A model generated the notes under the pieces. The model was given only the letters and a program-made list of their open reading frames with translations, was not told the origin of the DNA and searched no databases. Both the position numbers and the translations under genes were made by a program. 64,000 nt of DNA from Theobroma cacao (taxonomy: Eukaryota; Streptophyta; Magnoliopsida; Malvales; Malvaceae), in NCBI RefSeq assembly GCF_000208745.1, contig NC_030859.1, positions 20,184,874-20,248,873 on the forward strand. The letters are read 5' to 3'. Positions 56,345 through 64,000 of this stretch are shown piece by piece; positions within the stretch are counted from its first letter, which is position 1, and each line of letters starts with the position of its first letter.

Positions 56345-56860
56345 AAACAAGGACAAGACTATGAAATTTACAAACCATTTGGGTTTATCCCCTTTGGATC
56401 ACAAGATATCGCATGGCTCCAAAAAGAAATCCGCATCCATAACCCAATAAAACAACCCTCCAGCCAAATCCATTTTCAAGTTCTAATTAGTCATCTACAG
56501 ATAATGGTACTGGTGGCCTTGTCCCATCTTCTTCGCAATCTCTGGACAATGGAAATCCACATAATCCCAAGTTTCCTTCAAGTGAATCTTTTTCAAATAT
56601 ATTGAATTGTTTACCTTGAGGTATGGGTCCAACAAGTTGGTTGTAGGAAAGGTTCAAGGAAGAAAGTGATGTCAAGTCTACCAATTACAATTAAGATTTT
56701 AATATGAAATTAATAATATATTTCTATCAAAAATTAAAATCATTACTGTATTTATGATTTAAGTTTAATTCTCAATTTAATTTGTTTTTTTATTAATTCG
56801 TTGAAAAATATATATATTGCCTTATTAATCGAAAATGTTCTTAAATTGCAATAGAGGTTA
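56345..56860 (-). pseudogene. Decayed Cf-9-type receptor-like protein gene
   Basis: On the minus strand, 56684-56345 matches the last 90 or so codons of the intact gene: VDLTSLSSLNLSYNQLVGPI, PQGKQFNIFEKDSLEGNLGL and CGFPLSRDC, then, after an in-frame TAA, ENGFGWRVVLLGYGCGFLFG and a shortened membrane helix ending in a second stop (VIQRG). At about 56825-56850 a short stretch (AATCGAAAATG, CTTAAATTGCAA) resembles the LRR N-terminal cap region of the intact gene near 54105-54125, in the right order and orientation. I read this as a second full gene copy whose middle was deleted. The 5' assignment is weak; the 3' part is sure. Confidence 0.75.
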
Positions 56861-57099
56861 CTACACACCCTAAATGTTTAGAATGGTCAACGAAAAGTCG
56901 CTTTGTCGAATTTGTTTGCAAACTTAGTTCTGATTTTTATTTATATTTTCTTGAAATATTAGGTAATTAGAAGGATTTCTGATTTGCTACTTGAAAGTGA
57001 ACTTGACAAATCAAGTAAGTGATCGATGTACCTTCGGTGTTTTCAGACGCTAAAAATTAACCTAAATGTGAAATTGTATTTAGTACATTATATATAATA

Positions 57100-58325
57100 T
57101 ATCTTGTCTTATGATTTGTTAAAATAGGGTTGGGCATGTAAAAATGTATATGTATGATTTTCGTATGTTGGATTTAGAATGTGAATTATGTAAAGTGTGA
57201 TTTATGATTTTGAAACCTAAATATGATTTTCTTTACTGTATGATATATGATTATCTTTGTGATGCAAATATAAAATATTTTGTTTCAAACGAATATGTTT
57301 TGATATGCACGATATGTGTTTTGATGTGCACAATATGTGTTTTGATGAAAATGGATATTACAGTTTTGTGAATTTGGGTAATAAAAAATGTCTCGTTTTG
57401 TCGCCTAGTATGACTATGTTATGATCCCGCCAATGGAGATTAATTGTTGGCCATGTCGATATGTATTTTATGATTAGAGATCAATTTACAAATCATACCA
57501 CTGGTTTCAGAATAATGGTTTTTGTAATGTATGTTTAATGCAGTCAATAATTGCTTCTGATAAACTTATGACCCATGTCATTGATGTTAATTGTAGTTTA
57601 TGATTATGACCCACGCCACTGGGGTTAATTGTGGTTTAGTTTATGATAATGACCCATGCCATTGGGGTTAATTGTGGTTTATGATTATGACTTATGCTAC
57701 AAAGGTTAAGTGTGGTCATAATAAGTTACAAGTGACCATTAAAAAATATGAATATTTGTGAAATTATGTTTCGTTTTAAGATATAGAAATGAAATTTTGG
57801 AATAATATGATTTTAAATAAGATTACCTAAATTTTGTTTTGATATTTATATGATTAATGATATTTTGACTTAAATGTTTTGAGCATGTTTAATCCGATTG
57901 AAAGGATGTTTGTTACTTATTAATTGGGTATACTCACGCCTTCTCTCACAATTTCACAGGTTGTGAATTGGTTAGGCATGTGGGAAATTACAAGGATTGA
58001 CGTTTTGTAGGCTAGCATGTGGATTTGGATTGCTTTAGGATTATTTAAATGTTATGAACTTTTAGTTATCTTAAATTAGTTGTTCAGGCCTTTATCTCGA
58101 TATCTTAGCTTTATAGTATTGGAAACGTACTTTTGATCATTGTCAAATTATATCCCTTTTGAATTATGTTGATAGACTTAGCTTTGTGAGTCATTATATT
58201 TTCAGAAATATTTGATCCTTTAGTTAGTTGTATAAGATATATGTTTTTAAACTTCACATGTTTGTCGGATTATATCTTACAGGTATGTGGTGTTTGCTAT
58301 ATTTTGAGTCTAGAGTGTGACAAAA
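57100..58325 (+). mobile_element. LTR-like retroelement remnant
   Basis: The stretch has the low-complexity, non-coding character of a plant LTR, including a minisatellite of GACCCATGCCATTGGGGTTA-type units and a GTATACTCACGCC...TTTCACAGGTTGTG stretch common in such LTRs. No gag or pol domain, no partner LTR and no clear termini were found, so the assignment is tentative. Confidence 0.35.
57557..57720. repeat. Minisatellite, about 38-44-bp units
   Basis: Four imperfect tandem units follow TGAT(T/A)ATGACCCA(T/C)GCCA(T/C)TGGGGTTAATTGTGGTTTA. The second and third units are the most alike, and the first and fourth have decayed. A weak relative lies at about 57421-57460 (GATCCCGCCAATGGAGATTA). 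Confidence 0.7.
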
Positions 58326-59399
58326 ACATTAAGGAAAAGAAAATGGCTGGATTAAAGGGTGAGTTGGTCAGTTAGACAAAGATTGCATTTTGCATGAAAT
58401 GACATTAATTATGCAAAACAGCAAAGACAGAAAAGAGGAGCCTTGTGTTTTGTGTGATGTTTTTCTTTGGTGAGGGGAAAAGAAGCTTTTTAATGTTTAA
58501 TTTATCTCAACCCAATCCAAGTATGAAGTTTGTTATCTATTTTGCTTCTTCTTTGGTCTTACTTGCACGTGGTCCTCTGTGAATCGATTTTTTTCCCTTT
58601 TATCAATATCTTTTCCTTTGGGGACTTCTCTTTTATTTGTTTCTCCATTTTTACTACAAAATTGCAATAAAATAGCCATGACTAACTTTGGAATATTGTC
58701 AATAAGTTACTACATGGAGTAGTAGATGTAATCAAATTATTCTATTTATGCCTTTGGATCTAATCTCTAAGTTAATACCAATAAAAAAAAGGGTAAGATT
58801 TAAGAAAAAAATTTCAAGCCAAATGCATGAGGCTTCTTAATAAGTTCGATTAAAGAAAAATTAAATTTAAAAATCCAAGTCAATAAATTAAAAAACTTTA
58901 TCACAAAAATAAAATTTATAAAATTTTTATTTTGATAGGCTTGGCAAGACATAGAAACTTGAAATTCTCATCAACTGACCGCCTTTATAGACAAGTAGCA
59001 AATTCATACATGCAATTGTTAATTTGGATTTGGTTGAAGTGATGAAAGATGGAAGTGAAGCTTGTCTTCTCCATATTTTATCAATATAGTTAGACTGATT
59101 TAATTTCTGAAGTGATCTAGAAGAAAGTAATGGAAGTAATAGCATTGTAATTGAGACAATTTCTGTAGAACATGCCAAAGTGGCATTAAACCAAAACCTA
59201 CAAATTTTGTTCTTAATTTGTCCCACTTATGCAAAGATGTTTGCTTCCATTCTCAACGACAATGAACAAGTTCATGAAAAACAAATTTGGTAATGATATT
59301 AGCAAAGCAGAGAGGTCAATTATATCTATCTCTATCAGTATCCCCAGTCAAAATGTTCTGACTTTACCCACAAAGAATCACTCTTTCTCAGCTTTGTAT
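58326..59399. other. Intergenic DNA and presumed 3' untranslated region of the orphan gene
   Basis: No supported gene. A 99-codon minus-strand frame at 58927-59226 lies downstream of the 452-residue gene, has no recognisable domain, and is probably untranslated or chance. Confidence 0.35.
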
Positions 59400-60758
59400 C
59401 TATTTAATTTTGAGTTCTGACTTTACCCGATCGATGTTCCGTTGGATGTCTCTGAGTTCCTCTTCAGATTCTGAAAGCAGCTTTTCATATGTAGCTGATT
59501 CACCCTCCTTTATGAATCGAGTATAGGACAGATCTGCAGTAACCAGCATTGACCTCAAACGCAAGATTATTTTATGAGCTTGATCCATCCTATCATTTAA
59601 ATTCATTTTTTCATATAATATTTCTTCGTTACTACCCAATAGTGTTGTCATCCTTTTCATCAATGCCTCTAGGTTTGCCCCTTCTGTATTTTCCATCATG
59701 TAAATGATCTTGTAGACTGAAATGGGTACCATCCCAAGATAGATTTCCATCATATCTTCCAGCTTAGATTTCAAGTCTTGGAAAATGTTCTCTTCTGCAT
59801 CATTGCCTGGAAACATATAGTAAATTTCAAACATGAGGTCAACAAAGACAGATTCAATGTGGAAAATCCAATTCCTTATCACTTTCAGAAATCTTTTTCT
59901 CAGATTCACAGTCACAGGATCCAATTCATCACCAGAATCTGAGGCTTTTGGAGAAACATTCAGATCAATTTCCTCCTTTATGTATATCTTCTTCTTCAAC
60001 TCCTCAAATATCTGTTTCAGTTTCTTGACTCTAACCCATTTCAGTTCCCCTGCATCTTTTTCCTGCAATTTACCATCGTCATCCGAATCTGAATCTTCAT
60101 CAAGCACGATATGATCCTCATCTTCAAGAAATAGACGCTCACTTTCGACCAGCGTCCTATGCCCTAGAGATCTTTCTATCTCCATTGCTACATTCCATGG
60201 AAACCCATACAAATGAGTAGCAACAACATAGAAGCTAAAGTCTCTACTTTCTAAATTTCTCTTTGGCCCTTGACTCTTCTCCTGTCCATCTTCTTTAGTA
60301 AAAGCAAGACTTTCAAGATCCATAGGTTTATTCTCTTTATAACTCTCTTCAATCCCACCGCTGCATTTTGGCACTATATTGTAATCCCTCATCAACTCAA
60401 TGACCCTCTCATTCAGTTCATCCCCTCTTTTCTTTAACCCTTCAAGACCATCAACTAAACCTACCAACTCATCTTCCCCTTCGGTTTCAATCACTCTAAG
60501 ACCCTCATCTTGCAACTGAGAAAGATCACGGTTGTGACTATTACCTTCGCCGGCTCGGAAGAATGATGTCAGCAACTCATAAAAAACGTCCTTCAATTCT
60601 TCTTGATTTGCCTTGAGTCCTGCTACCGCCTCTGCCAACCCATTAAGCACTTCGGTACTGCTGTCTTGGCTTACTTGGTCAAGGTTTTGGTCAATCATGG
60701 AGAGCGTCTGATTGAGTTGGCCAAGTGTTTGGTGAATGTCTCTGTCTTCGGTAGCCAT
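59400..60758 (-). CDS. Uncharacterised acidic coiled-coil protein
   Basis: A single open frame of 452 residues from ATG 60758 to TAG. I do not recognise the family. The N-terminal 70 residues are predicted helical and heptad-like (LGQLNQTLSMIDQNLDQV), followed by Glu/Asp-rich helices. Residues 215-245 are strongly acidic (LDEDSDSDDDGKLQEKD). A Lys-rich stretch follows (VRVKKLKQIFEELKKKIYIK). The C-terminal 160 residues look helical throughout, with many Met, Leu and charged residues (MMENTEGANLEALMKRMTTL, SESEEELRDIQRNIDRVKSE). There is no signal peptide, membrane segment or catalytic motif. Codon use and length support a real gene, and the CT-rich leader upstream (about 60810-60835 on the plus strand reads as GA repeats) is promoter-like. 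It could be lineage-specific. Function unknown. Confidence 0.75.
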   Translation of the reverse strand: MATEDRDIHQTLGQLNQTLSMIDQNLDQVSQDSSTEVLNGLAEAVAGLKANQEELKDVFYELLTSFFRAGEGNSHNRDLSQLQDEGLRVIETEGEDELVGLVDGLEGLKKRGDELNERVIELMRDYNIVPKCSGGIEESYKENKPMDLESLAFTKEDGQEKSQGPKRNLESRDFSFYVVATHLYGFPWNVAMEIERSLGHRTLVESERLFLEDEDHIVLDEDSDSDDDGKLQEKDAGELKWVRVKKLKQIFEELKKKIYIKEEIDLNVSPKASDSGDELDPVTVNLRKRFLKVIRNWIFHIESVFVDLMFEIYYMFPGNDAEENIFQDLKSKLEDMMEIYLGMVPISVYKIIYMMENTEGANLEALMKRMTTLLGSNEEILYEKMNLNDRMDQAHKIILRLRSMLVTADLSYTRFIKEGESATYEKLLSESEEELRDIQRNIDRVKSELKIK

Positions 60759-61729
60759 TGATGATCAAAGAATAAAGAAATGAGGTTAACAATAACAAAA
60801 AGAAGGAAATCTTAGTATAGAGAGAGAGGAGAGAGTTTTGGCGCCCAAATGTGGGTTGGGGTTAGGTGATTCAGTTAGATATAGGGAAGTTATTTGATTC
60901 AATCACATGGGGGTGATGTTTGCTTAGATGACAGTGAAGGTTCTTGAGTTTTTGAATATTAGAAAAATAGCTTTGTTTTTATCAGAAATTAAGAAATTGT
61001 CCTAATTTGTGAAACCATCTCATCTCTATTTTCTAATAGTATGACTTTTCAGGCTTTGATTTCTCCCATTGTCTAAAGCTGAAAAATGTCTTCTTACCAT
61101 AATTCTTATTTATGGATTTTAACTTTTGTTGAAGCTAACCTACATTAATTAATTAGTGATGATATTTATTCTTAATTATTACTCTAGAAAATGTAACTCA
61201 ATATAAATTAAATCTTTTATTAATGAATCAAAATTAAAAATTAAAATTTATAATAAAAGATGTTTTCGAATGACGATTTAGAAATATATTAAATGGTGTT
61301 GTCTTTTTTCGTCAATTCAAAATTTCACACACATTCATATATTTATATATACTATATATAAATACTTTTTCTTATCTATTTTTAAATAATTATTATATGT
61401 TCAAATAATAATCAAGTTCTTTGATTAAGAATGGATGAGATTATAAATTGTTCATAACAAGTGAGAAAATGAATCTATGTTCTTAGCTAAAACTATAGCA
61501 TGACAATATATAGTCCTCTTTAGTGCTTAGATCAAAACCAAGGGTAATGATAAAGTACAAGTCCTAATTACCGATGTAGCAACCCTTTGCTCTATTTTTG
61601 ACGTATAGGACCACTTTATCTGTAATCAATTTTCTACTATTCTTTAGCATCTTCATGTCATAACAAAAGTGCAGTCAATATTTGGTATCTAATACCAAAA
61701 CTTTGATTGAATTGTACAAAATTGAAGCT
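60759..61729. other. Upstream region of the orphan gene and AT-rich intergenic DNA
   Basis: The first about 80 bases hold a GA/CT-rich patch. The rest is AT-rich with no recognisable gene or repeat. Confidence 0.35.
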
Positions 61730-61740
61730 TAATGATATAC

Positions 61741-62210
61741 TTGGTTAAAGTTGAAACTTCTGTAAGCTTTCATCTTCTTTAACCAAGTCAAGGGAACATT
61801 TCCAATTCTTCCTTTTCCCATCTTGACCATAAAGATGCTTGAGAACATTTCCCAAGTATATATGAGCCTTTGCCCTCATTTTTGTCTCCTGTTCAACAAT
61901 TTTGGCAATGAGAGTTCCATCACATGGAAGTTAATTCCTAATTGCGAATAGTCATTCCATAGAATTTTTAAAGCTTTGGAGTCATATTAGCCAATCTCAT
62001 ATACGTGGCAACGTGTGACTCTGATAAGCATCGTATGCTTTATCATCATTACCCTCAATCTTGGGCTTCAGACAAAGCTTCAAGTAAAACGATTTCTCTT
62101 GAGAACCATTCTCAAGTTTGTGTACCATTTCAAGAAGTTTAGCCCATTAGGCTTCCTTTTCATCTATATGCATTGGAGTTATTTCATTTTACTCATATTT
62201 ATCTAATAAC
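61741..62210 (-). other. Possible degraded coding remnant (retroelement-like)
   Basis: On the minus strand short open stretches look protein-derived: GLNFLKWYTNLRMVLKRNRF (about 62145-62080), which recalls the gag start of Ty1/copia elements, and, in another frame, a roughly 60-codon run (about 61925-61745) with GTLIAKIVEQETKMRAKAHI and NVLKHLYGQDGKR. Stops and frame changes separate them. The copia assignment is weak and the second stretch is unidentified. Confidence 0.25.
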
Positions 62211-63110
62211 CAGAAAGTATAAAATAAAAGCAAGTACTGTCATTAATGCATGATAACCAATTAAAAACAAGGTGTAAATCTTATATTAGTTACTCTCACT
62301 ATTTTGTTTAAGATGATAACCCTCCATATCTCCTTGGAAGATATCTACGAGTATTCTTCTAGTAGGCTAAAATCCCATCCATTCTAGTCACAACCTTGAG
62401 TTTGCTCAACAAGCTATGATAGGAGGATTACATGGGTAACCCTGTTGACCAATTGTATCTCTATACAACTCATTGATCAGTTAGGTGGTAACTTTTTACT
62501 TAAAAATATCATTTCTGTTTTACCTAGCCATTGCCTATAGTTTTATAATAATCAAGTTTCTAAGCATCCAAATTTTATAAAACTACTTGAGTAAAACCCA
62601 CTTTTCATAGAAAAAAACATATTCAAAATAAAGTTTGGCCTTGAGTTTGCCCAACAAGCCTCCAACATGAAGAACTCTGGTTTTTACTATTAAAGTGGAA
62701 GGCAACTTTATTGTGCATAGCATGTGACTTAATATTTTACAAGGGATTTTAAAATTCAAATTTTCGGTCTCATTCATACATGGCATGTATAACATTTATA
62801 ATATTGTATAAAATAAGTCTATCACATGCTTTCTACTTTGGATGATTATGGATTTTAATCTAAACTAATTTCCTTGAGCCATCAAAGGATATTAGTTGGT
62901 CAAATCCTACGTGATTACATAAAAAGTCTTCTAGCATTGCTTGTAATCTCCTTGTCCTCCATGGCGCCTTTGGATCTTCATCTTTGAGTTACAAAATTTT
63001 CTTGTCCTAATCTACCTTAATAAACTATTTACATAATTTATTTGAGAAACCCTCAAATTAAATTCAAAGGGATTAGGATGAGAAAAGAAATGTGCAAACT
63101 CGGAGATAAA
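62211..63110. other. AT-rich intergenic DNA
   Basis: No gene is seen. A short motif CCTTGAGTTTGC(T/C)CAACAAGC occurs twice (about 62393 and 62639), hinting at an old local duplication. The 70-codon minus-strand frame at 62583-62795 is unsupported. Confidence 0.3.
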
Positions 63111-64000
63111 ATGTGAGACCCTGTCAAGCTCGATTAAAAGACGGTATTGTACCGAGTGATACAACTAAGTTAAATCGAGCCTTGAACTAGTTCAAACAGA
63201 AATTCTAAGAGGAATTTGAAAATTTTGAAACCCATAGAATGTCTTATAATAGTGATTCGAAGTTCAAGGTCCAGTTTGGAGTCCATCAGGAAAATTGACC
63301 GATTAGGGACAAAACGGTTATTTTACCATATGATGATTAAATGGAGATTTCTAGCCAAGATTTGATCACATTTGACTAAGAATAATTATATGAAATATAA
63401 TTATGATTATTGGAGTATAAAATGATGTTTAATAGTGAAAAATTTTGATTCCCGGTATTTTTGGAGCACAATGGCAAAATGGTAATTTTGCCACTAGAGG
63501 ACTAAACGGGAATTTTTATAAAACAATTTTTACCCCATTTGGTTAATATTGATCAATATTAGTGTTATTTGAGGTTGAAAAGTAGAAATAATGTGATTCC
63601 GGTATATTTTGGAGTATAGGGGTAAAATCGTAATTTTTTCGCTCCGGGGGTAAATCGGTAAATTTTTCACCCCAGCACTTGTCAAGACCAAGGGATTTTA
63701 ATTGTGGTAGGATTGGATAAGTACCAGAATATTTGTGGTGGAAAATTAAGAAGAAAAAGTCAAAAAGTTGAAAAATTTGAGCCAATAAGCATGTGACACG
63801 TGGCATGCTTGATTATTTTATTATTTTCTATAGAAATCAGCTCATTAAATCCCCAATTCTCTCACCATATTCTGCCTAGGCAACCAGCAACAAGAACAAA
63901 GGAAGAACAAAGGAAAAAACAAGAAAACCTAGGTGAAAATTCAAAGAAAAAGTGAAGAAATCGAGGAAACAAGCTAGGTAAGTTAGAATTTCTTTAATTC
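63111..64000 (+). mobile_element. LTR of a long-LTR retrotransposon (same family as the left window edge)
   Basis: The sequence starts TGTGAGACCCTGTCAAGCTC, a plausible LTR start beginning with TG, and runs off the window. In order it matches the reverse complement of about 2428-1700. Both share GATTCGAAGTTC, GGTAAAAT.GTAATTTTT.C segments, and a terminal AGGTGAA...GAAATCGAGGAAA/AAAATCAAGGAAA block followed by GGTAAG. The two copies differ at many sites, so they are separate old insertions of one family rather than the two LTRs of one element, and they are in opposite orientation. No internal coding region is in view. Confidence 0.6.

Noticed and set aside
58927..59226. 99-codon minus-strand frame downstream of the orphan gene
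   Set aside because: No domain and no start context; more likely untranslated region or chance.
62015..62206. 63-codon plus-strand open frame
   Set aside because: It is antisense to the possible retroelement remnant, hydrophobic and without a domain.

Overview
The window is nuclear genomic DNA of a flowering plant, most likely a eudicot. It is AT-rich, its genes have GT-AG introns, its intergenic spaces are long and full of degraded transposons, and every recognisable protein is a plant family member. The overall look (EIX-type and Cf-9-type receptor-like proteins, long-LTR retroelement remains) would fit Malvaceae such as Theobroma, but that is a guess. I see no organellar, bacterial or viral sequence, no CRISPR array and no operon.

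Layout. 1-2428: long-LTR retroelement remnant, minus orientation. 2460-13150: a decayed tandem array of EIX-type receptor-like protein (RLP) genes, in which one intact intronless gene survives (8589-11543) beside a truncated copy (6148-6492) and orphaned 5' and 3' flanks. 13585-15178 (-): SINAT-type RING E3 ubiquitin ligase. 16.2-21.6 kb: AT-rich intergenic DNA with a fold-back element and a duplicated repeat. 21729-27667 (+): nine-exon gene for translation initiation factor eIF2B beta, with a non-autonomous hAT element in intron 4. 28-33.7 kb: intergenic DNA with a 197-bp tandem duplication, MITEs and a tRNA-derived SINE flanked by a perfect 16-bp target-site duplication. 34167-36262 (+): nine-exon TFIIS-N/MED26-type gene. 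38270-39335: an unprocessed, intron-bearing fragment copy of the eIF2B beta gene. 40273-44036 (-) and 44500-49850 (+): a head-to-head pair, F-box protein SKIP5 and RNA polymerase V-type subunit 5, sharing a 463-bp spacer. 50.4-56.1 kb: three LINE fragments around an intact Cf-9-type RLP gene (51343-54261, -), followed by a decayed second Cf-9-type copy (56345-56860, -). 57.1-58.3 kb: LTR-like DNA with a minisatellite. 59400-60758 (-): an intronless acidic coiled-coil protein I do not recognise. 63111-64000: an LTR of the same family as the left edge, in the opposite orientation.

Functionally the housekeeping genes are unrelated: protein turnover (SINAT, SKIP5), translation (eIF2B beta) and transcription (MED26-like, Pol V subunit). 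The two RLPs belong to separate clades of cell-surface immune receptors, and each sits beside decayed copies of itself, which is typical birth-and-death evolution. No clearly new biological system is visible. The most informative observations are the eIF2B beta fragment duplication 11 kb from its source, the hAT and SINE insertions with clean boundaries, the divergent SKIP5/Pol V promoter, the reconstructable RLP array history and the orphan 452-residue gene. All exon boundaries were placed by eye from splice consensus, reading phase and remembered family similarity. No search was run.
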